Shown: positions 7,348 through 14,792, counted from the stretch's first letter. The stretch: DNA of 17,760 bases from an uncultured Eubacteriales bacterium (GCA_902768995.1 CACXNN010000006.1:10089-27848); one strand, 5' to 3'. Numbers and translations are program-made. The notes: generated by a model from the letters alone, not told the origin.

Positions 7348-8221
7348 GGTGCTCGAAGGCCTCCATCACGTCTATGACCCGCTTGGACCAGGCTTCCGGC
7401 CCCTGGCACAGGCCGTATTCCTCCACCTGTTTCGTCCGGCTGAAGATACGGAGCACCGCCTCGTCGTCGATATGGACGGTCTCGGGGTACTTGGCGGTGA
7501 TCAGCGCCTCCAGCTCCTTCCGGACCGCGCCGGCGTCGCTGGTCTTGCGGCCGGTGCCCGTGACGGCGCCGGTGACGTGGACGCCGTACTTGCGGAACAG
7601 GCGCTGGATATAGTCGGCGGAGTAGTACCCGGCGGTGTACACCCAGATGTCGTACCCCTTCTTGTTCAGATAGTGGAACAGGGCCGGGATGCCCCGCCGC
7701 AGCCGCTGCTTGTAGATGTTGCGCAGGGGGAAGGGCAGGGACTTCTCCATCCCATCGTCCCCCGCCGGGCGGAACACCACCTCGTCCAGATCCAGGGTGA
7801 CCCGCTTGTCGTGCCGGGACCCCTGGAGGATGGCCTTGATGTCCATCTCCTGGGTCAAATCCACGATCTCCACGGGGATCCTGCTGAACCCCAGCCGCAG
7901 GGCCGCCGCCCACCGATGGTGGCCGTTCAGGATCAGGTATCCGTCGGGCCGGATCTTTTCCACGATCAGCGGCTCCTCGCAGTACTGCTTGGTGTGATGC
8001 CGCGCCAGGCGGAAGCTGTTCATGTACTCCGAGATGATCCGATAGTTGGGGCCCACCTTGGGGGAGCAGAACTCGTCGTCCGGGTTGGGATGGAGACTGG
8101 CGCAGGGGGCCCACCGGATGAGGGCACGCCGCAGCATCCCCGCCTTGACGGGCACGTATACGCCCTTATACCTTTTGACCTCATCCGCGATGAACTCGTC
8201 GAATGCCGTATCGCCTGCCAT
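7337..8221 (-). CDS. ParB/sulfiredoxin-like domain fused to a HAD-like domain
   Basis: 294 residues, cytoplasmic. The N-terminal part (about 50-125) has the ParB_N/sulfiredoxin signature: PLIVEKIRPDGYLILNGHHR with GHHR at 100-103, then WAAALRLGFSRIPVEIVD. In this superfamily the motif binds nucleotide phosphates. From about 140 a HAD-like domain follows with LDLDEV (D144, D146), motif II VYTAGYY (T196) and HIDDEAV (D252, D253). The HAD half is paralogous to the stand-alone protein encoded next. The combination suggests a nucleotide- or phosphate-transferring enzyme; chromosome partitioning is unlikely because no helix-turn-helix region is present. AAAGGAG precedes the ATG with good spacing. 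It lies 49 bp after the transporter gene. Function is unknown and this fusion is not one I can name. Confidence 0.85.
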   Translation of the reverse strand: MAGDTAFDEFIADEVKRYKGVYVPVKAGMLRRALIRWAPCASLHPNPDDEFCSPKVGPNYRIISEYMNSFRLARHHTKQYCEEPLIVEKIRPDGYLILNGHHRWAAALRLGFSRIPVEIVDLTQEMDIKAILQGSRHDKRVTLDLDEVVFRPAGDDGMEKSLPFPLRNIYKQRLRRGIPALFHYLNKKGYDIWVYTAGYYSADYIQRLFRKYGVHVTGAVTGTGRKTSDAGAVRKELEALITAKYPETVHIDDEAVLRIFSRTKQVEEYGLCQGPEAWSKRVIDVMEAFEHHGK

Positions 8222-8270
8222 GGGGTCCGTCTCCTTTCAAAAAATCGCCCTATGCGCCATCCCCGGGGGC

Positions 8271-10022
8271 CTACAGGACCAGGGTCAGGTTGTTGAGGCC
8301 CAGGGAGTTCACGTAGTTGGCGCTCTTGACCGTCTTCATGACCATGCGGATGCCCATGTGGGCCACCGGGTCGTCGGTCTCGTGGAGCTTCAGGTATTCC
8401 ACCGGGTCGAAGTTCACGCAGTTGTCCCGGATGCGGATGATCCGGCTGCTGCCCTTGAAGAGGATGCGCACGTCCACGCACTGGTCCTTCCGATCCTTTC
8501 GGAACCCATGCTCCACGATGTTGTTGACCATCTCCTCCACGCACAGGGAGATGAGCATACTCTTGCGGTCGCTTTCCCCGTGGGCCTTGCAGAATTCCGC
8601 CGCCTGGATGGAGGCTTCCTCCGCCTCCTCCCTGGACCGGACGGTCATTTCCAAAGTGTCCTCCTCCTTCACGCCGAAGAGCCGGGGCAGCAGGGCGAAG
8701 GTCTCCGCGTTCAGGGCGGGCTTATAGCTCTTCCTCCAGACCACGATGCAGATGAAGGCCATGGTCAGCAGCTCCCCGCCCAGGAAGGACAGCCATACGC
8801 CGGTGGTGCCGAACAGCCATCTGAGCAGGAAGGCGCACAGCACCGGGAAGGTCACGTTCTGCAGGAGGGAGATGACCTCGGTGAACCGGGTCCGGTTCAC
8901 GCCCTGATAGTAGTTCTTGAAGGTGGTGTTGAGCGAGCAGGGCAGCAGCGAAAAGCTGAACAGCCGCAGGCCCTGGACCGTCATGGTCCGGGCCCCGGGG
9001 TCGGTCAAGAACAGGCCCGCCAGCGCCGGGGCCAGGAGCAGCACCGCCAGGACCAAAGCTGCGTCCAGGACCAGGGCGTACCAGGTCTGGGTCTTGACCA
9101 GGGTGTAGATGGCGGTCCGATCCTCGTCGCTGTAGAAGATGGCGGCCAGCAGGAGCGACACCGACGCCACGCCGGAGCCGAAGCAGTAGCAGATGTTCCC
9201 CACGGTGGAGATCACGGAGTAGGACGCCACGGCCATGTTCCCGCCTGCGCCCAACAGGATCTTGTTGAGGGTGAACACCAGCACCACCATGGCCAGGGAG
9301 TTGATGATGGTGGGGACGCCGTAGGCGAAGAGCTTTTTGCAGACCTTCCGGGTCACCGCCTTCAGCTTCAGCTTGAACATGCAGTCCTTCTTGAAGAAGT
9401 AGGCGAGGCCCACGATCAAAGCGAGATAGTAGCTGCAGCTGGAGGCGAGGCCCATGCCCAAGGTGCCGCCGTGGAAGACGAACACGTTGAGAAGGTCGAA
9501 GGCGATGTCGCTGACGGTCATCAGCACCACAGCGAGGGCCAGCCGGATCCGGTTCCCCGAGATCTGCAGAAAGGGCACCATGATCTGGGCCACGATGAAG
9601 GCCGGGGCGCCTACGATGAAGCCCCGAAGGTAGTCCCGGGTGAGATAGAAGACCGGGTTGTCCGGCCCGGGTCGTCCCGCGCCTAAAAGGGTGCAGACCG
9701 GGCCCACCAGCGCCAGGATCAGCACCATGCCCACCAGGGACACGCTGAGGGCCAGCACCGCCGAGGCGGAGAAGCAGGCGTCGGTCCCCTCCCGGTCCCC
9801 CGCGCCCATGGTCTTGCCGCACATGACCTGGATGCCCGCGGAGAGCATGGCCCCGTAGGCGGCGAAGACGAGCAGCACCGGGTTCGCCAGGCCGTAGGCC
9901 GTCATGGAATCCACGCCCAAAAAGCGGCCGATCATCATGCTGTCCACCAGCATGCAGAGCATGACCGTCATGGCGGATAAAATTTGGGTCACCAGCATCT
10001 GCCGGAATATCTTGCGTATCAT
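8271..10022 (-). CDS. MATE-type membrane transporter with C-terminal GHKL (RsbW-like) ATPase domain
   Basis: 583 residues from the ATG at 10022. Residues about 1-430 form a MATE/MOP-superfamily transporter with about 12 hydrophobic segments; family features include MLVDSMMIGRFLG near 24-36 and ASYSVISTVGN near 266-276. A soluble tail (about 450-583) is a GHKL domain: N-box CVEEMVNN (E496, E497, N500, N501) with H505, a G1-like RDNCVNFDP (D533, but C535 where Gly is usual), and a G2-like HMGIRMV (G557). The altered G boxes may weaken catalysis while keeping the fold. MATE proteins exchange cations for drugs or metabolites; the substrate here is unknown. First gene of the operon; the tail could be read by the STAS protein. 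The open frame extends upstream to an ATG at 10109, but that lies upstream of the predicted promoter, so 10022 is preferred. The RBS is weak. Confidence 0.92.
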   Translation of the reverse strand: MIRKIFRQMLVTQILSAMTVMLCMLVDSMMIGRFLGVDSMTAYGLANPVLLVFAAYGAMLSAGIQVMCGKTMGAGDREGTDACFSASAVLALSVSLVGMVLILALVGPVCTLLGAGRPGPDNPVFYLTRDYLRGFIVGAPAFIVAQIMVPFLQISGNRIRLALAVVLMTVSDIAFDLLNVFVFHGGTLGMGLASSCSYYLALIVGLAYFFKKDCMFKLKLKAVTRKVCKKLFAYGVPTIINSLAMVVLVFTLNKILLGAGGNMAVASYSVISTVGNICYCFGSGVASVSLLLAAIFYSDEDRTAIYTLVKTQTWYALVLDAALVLAVLLLAPALAGLFLTDPGARTMTVQGLRLFSFSLLPCSLNTTFKNYYQGVNRTRFTEVISLLQNVTFPVLCAFLLRWLFGTTGVWLSFLGGELLTMAFICIVVWRKSYKPALNAETFALLPRLFGVKEEDTLEMTVRSREEAEEASIQAAEFCKAHGESDRKSMLISLCVEEMVNNIVEHGFRKDRKDQCVDVRILFKGSSRIIRIRDNCVNFDPVEYLKLHETDDPVAHMGIRMVMKTVKSANYVNSLGLNNLTLVL

Positions 10023-10053
10023 GCCATCGTTCCCATCAAATATAGTAAAGAAT

Positions 10054-10082
10054 AGTATATCATACTCTTCCCGGCGGCACAA
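10054..10082 (-). promoter_or_regulatory. Promoter of the transporter/partner-switch operon
   Basis: On the minus strand, -35 TTGTGC (10077-10082), a 17-bp spacer and -10 TATACT (10054-10059). The -10 is preceded by TGA, giving an extended -10 element. The start point would be near 10047, leaving a leader of about 25 bases before the transporter ATG. The rest of 10023-10118 shows only a weak 5-bp stem and no clear terminator for the nitroreductase gene. Confidence 0.7.
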
Positions 10083-10118
10083 CCCCGACGATGCCCTTGG
10101 GGACGGCACATCCCGTCG

Positions 10119-10628
10119 TCATTCCTCCGGCTCCTGGCCGACCCAATGGATGCGGGCCGGGTCGAACCGGTCCCGCTGCTTGCGCGCCTGAGCCGGGTAC
10201 CCGAAGGGGAAGATGGCGAAGGCGCGGAGGGTGTCCGGCATGTCCAGGACCTCCTCCACCGCCCGCATCCGATCCTCCAGAGGGGCGATGCCCAGCCATA
10301 CGCCGCCCAGGCCCTGGGCGTCCGTCTCCAGCCACAGGTTCTCCATGGCGATGGACAGGTCGATCTGCGCGTATACCGGCATCCAGCATTCCTTCCGATA
10401 GGCGGAGACGATGGCGGCGGGGGCGTCCTTGACCATGCCCGCGTACTGGTGCACCTTGGACAGGGCCGCCAGCTTCGCCTTGTCCGTGACCACATAGAAC
10501 TCCCAGGGCTGCTGATCGCCGGCGGAGGGCGCCTGCATGGCGGCGCGAAGCATGGCTTCGATCTTCTCCTTCTCCACGGGCTTGTCCTGATACTTTCGGA
10601 CGCTGATCCGATGATAGATGCTGTTCAT
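10119..10628 (-). CDS. Nitroreductase-family flavoprotein
   Basis: 169 residues from the ATG at 10628 (MNSIYHR), which has AAAGGAGCG 8 bases upstream; a longer in-frame start at 10682 is not supported. The protein is a short member of the FMN-dependent nitroreductase family. The N-terminal R-SVRKY segment (7-13) and APSAGDQQPWEF (33-44) are the usual FMN-phosphate and isoalloxazine contacts, and GLGGVWLGI near 106-114 is the second conserved block. Family members use NAD(P)H to reduce nitro groups, quinones or flavins in the cytoplasm; the true substrate cannot be told. Expressed from its own likely promoter at 10665-10670, it stands apart from the operons on either side. Confidence 0.92.
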   Translation of the reverse strand: MNSIYHRISVRKYQDKPVEKEKIEAMLRAAMQAPSAGDQQPWEFYVVTDKAKLAALSKVHQYAGMVKDAPAAIVSAYRKECWMPVYAQIDLSIAMENLWLETDAQGLGGVWLGIAPLEDRMRAVEEVLDMPDTLRAFAIFPFGYPAQARKQRDRFDPARIHWVGQEPEE

Positions 10629-10664
10629 CCTCAAACGCTCCTTTCTCTTCTTTGGCTCGATCAC

Positions 10665-10670
10665 AGTATA
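10665..10670 (-). promoter_or_regulatory. Likely -10 element for the nitroreductase gene
   Basis: TATACT on the minus strand, the same hexamer used by the other promoters of the window. No good -35 box is seen 16-18 bp upstream, where the arm of the strong hairpin at 10681-10711 lies. The start point would be about 10658, giving a 30-base leader containing the RBS. Confidence 0.4.
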
Positions 10671-10680
10671 CACGGTAAGC

Positions 10681-10711
10681 ACAGCTCCCGCAGCGTTTGC
10701 CCGGGAGCTGT
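10681..10711 (+). terminator. Strong hairpin with T-run on the plus strand
   Basis: A perfect 10-bp stem, ACAGCTCCCG paired with CGGGAGCTGT, with an 11-base loop. On the plus strand the stem is followed directly by TTTT and then C, as in an intrinsic terminator. On the minus strand, the direction of both flanking genes, the stem is followed by GCTTACC, which is not a U-tract. It may partly stop the ECF operon transcript from the minus strand, but its form is that of a plus-strand terminator. Confidence 0.6.
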
Positions 10712-10738
10712 TTTTCTGATGGATTGAGAGCTGCTGCC

Positions 10739-11296
10739 TTACTCCTTGGACAAGGTGCCCTTGCCGGACCGGGTCTTGGAATAGAGGAACAGCAGGAGCG
10801 TGCCGATGACGCCCATGGACACGGCGTTGGAGAGGGCCGCCACGGCGCCCTGGGTGAAGACCAGGTTGGCCGGCTCACCGTAGACCACGATGTCCAGGAC
10901 CGGGGCCACCACGATCCAGGAGATGGCATTGGCCACGATCTGGTACAGGTTAAACTTCAAAATGTCCTTTCCGCCGAAGACGCCCTCGTCCACCTTGAGC
11001 CGGGGATAGACCAAGCCCACGATGAAGCAGGAGATGCCGGACGCCACGACCCAGCTCCACCAGGGAGAGCCGTACTGCACCGCGTCGGAGATGGCGTGGC
11101 CGATGAAGGCGATCAGGAAGCCGGCGATGGGGCCGAACAGGGCGGCGAAGAAGGCGCCGATGCCGTAGGCGGTCTGCACGTCCGTCTCGGGGATGCCGGT
11201 GGGCACCTTGACGTACATGAACAGCAGCATGAACAGGGCGGCGCCGATGCCGGTGGCGACGATGGTCTTGGTCTTGAACTCGAACAGTTTTTTCAT
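10739..11296 (-). CDS. ECF transporter S component, UPF0397 family
   Basis: 185 residues from the ATG at 11296 (MKKLFEFKTK), with AAAGGAGG upstream; a longer frame starting at 11335 would overlap a hairpin and lacks an RBS. The protein is very hydrophobic, with five or six membrane segments. It shows the UPF0397 pattern by memory: KVPTGIPETDVQTAYG near 30-45, FGPIAGFLIAFIGHAISDA near 54-72, WWSWVVASGI near 79-88, and FTQGAVAALSNAVSMGVIGTLLL in the last third. S components bind a small molecule and are driven by the shared EcfT-EcfA module, encoded upstream in the same operon. The ligand of UPF0397 proteins is not certain to me. Last gene of the ECF operon, 54 bp after the SAM hydrolase gene. 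Confidence 0.93.
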   Translation of the reverse strand: MKKLFEFKTKTIVATGIGAALFMLLFMYVKVPTGIPETDVQTAYGIGAFFAALFGPIAGFLIAFIGHAISDAVQYGSPWWSWVVASGISCFIVGLVYPRLKVDEGVFGGKDILKFNLYQIVANAISWIVVAPVLDIVVYGEPANLVFTQGAVAALSNAVSMGVIGTLLLFLYSKTRSGKGTLSKE

Positions 11297-11319
11297 GGGA
11301 AGCCTCCTTTTTTTCCTAT

Positions 11320-11354
11320 AGTATATAAAAACCACGCTTTGCGGTTTTTGTCAA
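11320..11354 (-). promoter_or_regulatory. Hairpin (11327-11349) with flanking TTGACA and TATACT
   Basis: In the 54-bp gap before the S-component gene, AAAAACC and GGTTTTT (11327-11349) form a 7-bp stem that can extend by a G-U and a C-G pair. With A and T runs on opposite arms it could act as a weak terminator or attenuator in either direction. It is flanked on the minus strand by TTGACA (11349-11354) and TATACT (11320-11325), but their 23-bp spacing is too long for an ordinary promoter. Attenuator, operator and chance are all open. Confidence 0.4.
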
Positions 11355-12202
11355 GCCTTGGACAGGTCCACGATCCAGTCCGAACCGAAGCCCATGCCGT
11401 ACTGGCGCTCCAAGGACCCCTGGGTGACGGCCATGCCCAGCTTCATGAGCTCGTTGTTGTAGAGCATGGGCGCGCCTTTTTCGGCGAAGCCGAAGCTCCG
11501 GTGGAACAGCACGTCCTGCTCGAAGATCAGCTCCTCCCCGTGGAACACCCGGGTATGGACCATGTCCCCGTAGGCGAAGCCAGCGGCGTTGAACGCGTCC
11601 AGGGGGATGTTGGTCCACAGGTTCCCGAAGTTCGGATCGTCGATCTCGAAGATGCCCCGGGCATGGCCCGGTCCCACGGTGGGCTCGGGGATGGGGTGGC
11701 AGACGATCTCCTCCACGGGGTAGGCGGGGCCCACGCCCTCGAAGCCGATGATGCCGGAGGCGAGCCGGGCCGCCGTGTAGCCGAACAGGTCCCGGCCGTG
11801 GAAGATGGACACGCCCCGGGTGGAGGGGAGCCGGTTCACCCTCTCGTCGATCTCCCGGACCTCCAGGATGCCGAACTCCTTCTTGATGTGGGTCAGGGCC
11901 CCGTTGTCCGGGGTGACCACGTAGTACCCGTTGGCGGTCTTCGCCACGCAGGCCCGGCGGGACGTGCCCACCCCCGGGTCCACCACGGACACGTAGATGG
12001 TGCCCTTGGGCCAGAAGGGCAGGCTCTGGAGCAGCCGGTAGCTGGCGGACCAGGTGTCGTACTGGGGGATCTCGTGGGTCCCGTCGAAGATCTCCAGCTC
12101 CCGATCCACGGTCTTGACCACCCCGTACATGGCGCTGACCGCGCCCTCCTTGTAGGTGAAGTCCGTCTGGAACACCAGGATGGGTTTGTCGAACATGCTC
12201 AT
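11351..12202 (-). CDS. SAM hydrolase / SAM hydroxide adenosyltransferase (DUF62 family)
   Basis: 283 residues, cytoplasmic. The chain follows the DUF62/fluorinase family: FQTDF at 11-15 with D14, the block VVDPGVGTSRR at about 73-83, TPDNG at 97-101, FHGRD near 134-138, and a C-terminal domain with a FGNLWTNIP segment near 192-200. Family members that lack fluorinase activity use water or hydroxide to split S-adenosylmethionine into adenosine and methionine. The ATG at 12202 has AGGAGG 6 bases upstream. The gene lies 10 bp after ecfT and 54 bp before the S-component gene, inside an ECF transporter operon. Product and transport are therefore probably linked, for example through adenosine, methionine or a SAM-dependent pathway; that link is inference. 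Confidence 0.9.
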   Translation of the reverse strand: MSMFDKPILVFQTDFTYKEGAVSAMYGVVKTVDRELEIFDGTHEIPQYDTWSASYRLLQSLPFWPKGTIYVSVVDPGVGTSRRACVAKTANGYYVVTPDNGALTHIKKEFGILEVREIDERVNRLPSTRGVSIFHGRDLFGYTAARLASGIIGFEGVGPAYPVEEIVCHPIPEPTVGPGHARGIFEIDDPNFGNLWTNIPLDAFNAAGFAYGDMVHTRVFHGEELIFEQDVLFHRSFGFAEKGAPMLYNNELMKLGMAVTQGSLERQYGMGFGSDWIVDLSKA

Positions 12203-12212
12203 ACGTTTCCTC

Positions 12213-13049
12213 CTATGCGATGAACGGATTCCAATACCGTCCGTGATCCACGAAGAACGCTACCCCCAGGGCAGCGAGGGCGATGGCGACGCAGATGGCC
12301 ATGGCCAAACCGTCGTTCTTTACCAGGGGCTTGAAGGCGTACCAGGTGCGCTTCTTATGCTTGCCGAAGCCCCGCAGGTCCATGGCGTTGCTGATGACCT
12401 CCACCCGATCCAGGGAGGAGAAGATCAGCGGCACGAAGATGTTCATGATGTTCTTGAGCCGGGTCCCGATCCGCTCCTTCCGGGACAGGTCCAATCCCCG
12501 GGCCTGCTGCGCGAGAGCGATATCGTTGTAGTCCCGGATCATGTCGGGGAAGTATCGGAGGGTCAATGACACGGCGAAGGCCGCCTTGTAGCTGACGCCG
12601 ATGGAGCTCAACGACGCGGCGAACTCGCTGGGGTTGGTGGTCAAGAGGAACATCATGCCCAGGGGGATCACCGAAAGGTATTTGAGGACCTTGGTGCCCT
12701 GATAGAGGAGCTGCTCCGCCGTGACGGTGTAGCGGGCCGTCAGGGAAAACAGCTCGTGCCTGGTCCCGTAGAGCTCCACGCCATACTGGGGGCTGAACAG
12801 GAAGGTCAGCACGAAGTTGATGGCGATGAACACCAGCACGTAGTAGAGCATGATCTTGATCTGGGAGAAGCGTATCTCGGACAGGTGCAGCACCCAGAAG
12901 GAGAAGACCAGGATGGGCAGGATCACCCGGGCGTCGTAGGAGTACATGACCGTGAACGTCAGGATCAGGAAGCACAGGAGCTTGGTCATGCCCGACAGGT
13001 TGAACACGAAGTTGTCCTTTTCGATGTAGTCGAACAGCTTAGCTTTCAC
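12213..13049 (-). CDS. ecfT: ECF transporter transmembrane component EcfT (CbiQ family)
   Basis: 278 residues with five or six membrane segments: about 22-38, 41-56, 66-86, 120-136 and 245-268 are the clearest. Between them is the long cytoplasmic helical region that contacts the ATPases, holding the two coupling motifs: QQARGLD (ARG at 183-185) and AMDLRGFG (LRG at 225-227, where most family members have ARG). EcfT links the S component to the ATPase pair. It overlaps the end of the ecfA gene by 11 bp, which indicates translational coupling, and is followed 10 bp later by the SAM hydrolase gene. Length and motif spacing are normal for the family. Confidence 0.95.
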   Translation of the reverse strand: MKAKLFDYIEKDNFVFNLSGMTKLLCFLILTFTVMYSYDARVILPILVFSFWVLHLSEIRFSQIKIMLYYVLVFIAINFVLTFLFSPQYGVELYGTRHELFSLTARYTVTAEQLLYQGTKVLKYLSVIPLGMMFLLTTNPSEFAASLSSIGVSYKAAFAVSLTLRYFPDMIRDYNDIALAQQARGLDLSRKERIGTRLKNIMNIFVPLIFSSLDRVEVISNAMDLRGFGKHKKRTWYAFKPLVKNDGLAMAICVAIALAALGVAFFVDHGRYWNPFIA

Positions 13050-14754
13050 GGCGGCGGGCCTCCTCGTAATCGATAAACTGCTGGACGAATTGTTGGGGAT
13101 CGGGCAGCCCCGCCTTCTGCGCCAGCTCGTACAGGCTCGTCAGCTTCAAATTGGCCTGCTCCGCCATCTGCGCGTCGGTGAGCACCGCCACGGCGCTGTC
13201 GTCGCCGATCTTCCGCCCCCCCGAGATTACGATGGCGTGGGGCGTATACTCCAGCATCAGGTGCATGTCGTGGGTGATCATGAGGATGGTGATGCCCTGC
13301 CGGTTCAGGCCACGCAGGAACTCCATGATGTCCGTATAGTGGCGGTAGTCCTGGCCGGCGGTTGGCTCGTCCAGGATCAGGATCTGGGGGTCCATGACCA
13401 GCATGGACGCGATGGTCACCCGCTTCTTCTGGCCGAAGGACAGGGCGGCGATGGGCCAGTTGCGCATGGGATACAGGCCGCATATCTTCAGCGCCTGCTC
13501 CACCTTGGGCCGTATCTGCTCCTCCCCCATGCCCCGGATGCGCAGGCCCAGGGCCACCTCGTCGAAGATCATGGGTTTGGAGATCATCTGGTTGGGGTTC
13601 TGCATGACGTAGCCGATCTTCAGCGACCGTTCCTTGATGGTCCAATCCCGGATGGACTGGCCCTCGTACAGGATCTCCCCCTCGTCCTCGTGGACGAAGC
13701 CGCAGATCACCTTCGCCAGGGTGCTCTTCCCCGCCCCGTTGGTGCCCACGATGGAGACCATCTCCCCCCGCCGGATGTCGAAGGAAATATGCTGCAATAT
13801 CTTGCGCTTTTTGGTGTACTGGAAGCTCAGATCCCGGACGGACAGCAGCACCTCCCCCAACGGCTTCTCTGGGTGGGGCGGCTGGGCGGCGTACCAGCTG
13901 AGCAGGGGCTCCCTGACCTTATCGATATCCAGGGTGTCGAGATAGCCGGGCTGCAGATCCGGCGTCAGCGTCACCCCCGCGTATTTGAGGGCCGTCACGT
14001 ACAGGGGCTCCCGGTTGCCGAGACCCCGCAAAATATCGGAGGACACCAGCTCGTGGGGGGAGCTGTCGGACACGATCCGGCCGTCGCTGATGACCAGCAC
14101 CCGGTCCACGTGCCGATAGAGCACGTCCTCCATCCTGTGCTCGATGATGACGACGGTCTTCCCGTACTCCCGATGGATGCGGTCGATGAGGTCGATGGCG
14201 GTCTTGCCGGTGAGGGGGTCCAGGTTAGCCAGGGGCTCGTCGAACAGGAGCACGTCCACGTCGTCCACCATGACCCCGGCCAGGGCCGTCCGCTGCTTCT
14301 GGCCGCCGGAGAGCTCGAAGGGCGAGGAGGAGAGAAGGGTCCCCATGTCCACCATGTCGGCCACCCGCTGGACGGTCCGCTTCATCTCGGGTTGGGCCAC
14401 CCGGTCGTTCTCCAGGGAGAAGGCGATGTCCTCCCCCACCGTGAGGCCCACGAACTGGCCGTCGGAATCCTGGAGGACCGTGCCCACCTTCTTGGAGCGC
14501 TCGAACAGGCTGCTCTCCTCCGGCGTCTTGCCGTCCACCGTCATCCTGCCGGTGATGGTGCCCTTGTAGGCGAAGGGGATGAGGCCGTTGATGCAATGGC
14601 CCAGGGTGCTCTTGCCGGACCCGGAGGGGCCCACGATCAATATCTTCTCCCCGGGGTAGATCTCCAGGTCGATATCGAACAGCGTGGGTTCCTTCTGGCT
14701 GAAATACTGGAAGCTGAAGTTTTGGAAGGAGATGATGGGTTCTTTCGTCCGCAT
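13039..14754 (-). CDS. ecfA: ECF transporter ATPase, two ABC domains fused in one chain (EcfA-EcfA')
   Basis: 571 residues containing two complete ABC ATPase domains. Domain 1 (about 7-245): Walker A GPSGSGKST at 42-50, signature LSGGQ at 148-152, Walker B DVLLFDEP near 167-174 and switch His H206. Domain 2 (about 303-530): Walker A GTNGAGKST at 337-345, signature LSFGQ at 439-443, Walker B ILILDEP near 458-464 and H495 in ITHD. Many bacteria encode EcfA and EcfA' separately; the fused form with a UPF0397 S component and EcfT is a recurring clostridial arrangement. It powers uptake by the ECF complex at the inner membrane face. First gene of the operon. The RBS AGAGG is only 2 bases from the ATG, which is unusually tight. 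Confidence 0.96.
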   Translation of the reverse strand: MRTKEPIISFQNFSFQYFSQKEPTLFDIDLEIYPGEKILIVGPSGSGKSTLGHCINGLIPFAYKGTITGRMTVDGKTPEESSLFERSKKVGTVLQDSDGQFVGLTVGEDIAFSLENDRVAQPEMKRTVQRVADMVDMGTLLSSSPFELSGGQKQRTALAGVMVDDVDVLLFDEPLANLDPLTGKTAIDLIDRIHREYGKTVVIIEHRMEDVLYRHVDRVLVISDGRIVSDSSPHELVSSDILRGLGNREPLYVTALKYAGVTLTPDLQPGYLDTLDIDKVREPLLSWYAAQPPHPEKPLGEVLLSVRDLSFQYTKKRKILQHISFDIRRGEMVSIVGTNGAGKSTLAKVICGFVHEDEGEILYEGQSIRDWTIKERSLKIGYVMQNPNQMISKPMIFDEVALGLRIRGMGEEQIRPKVEQALKICGLYPMRNWPIAALSFGQKKRVTIASMLVMDPQILILDEPTAGQDYRHYTDIMEFLRGLNRQGITILMITHDMHLMLEYTPHAIVISGGRKIGDDSAVAVLTDAQMAEQANLKLTSLYELAQKAGLPDPQQFVQQFIDYEEARRRES

Positions 14755-14792
14755 ATCCTCTTGCCGTCTTTCTCAACGTAATGCCTCGCCTC

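Noticed and set aside
8222..8270. Possible terminator between the transporter and ParB-HAD genes (a T6 run on the minus strand)
   Set aside because: Only a 3-bp stem precedes the T-run, and the T-run adjoins the RBS. The gap is better read as within-operon spacing.
10022..10036. Tiny out-of-frame leader peptide MGTMA ending on the transporter start (ATGA overlap)
   Set aside because: Five codons with no RBS. Translational coupling is possible but chance is as likely, so it is not listed as a gene.
10060..10929. 289-codon minus-strand open frame over the nitroreductase gene
   Set aside because: Arg/Pro/Ser-rich with no domain. It spans a strong hairpin and overlaps two recognised genes in another frame.
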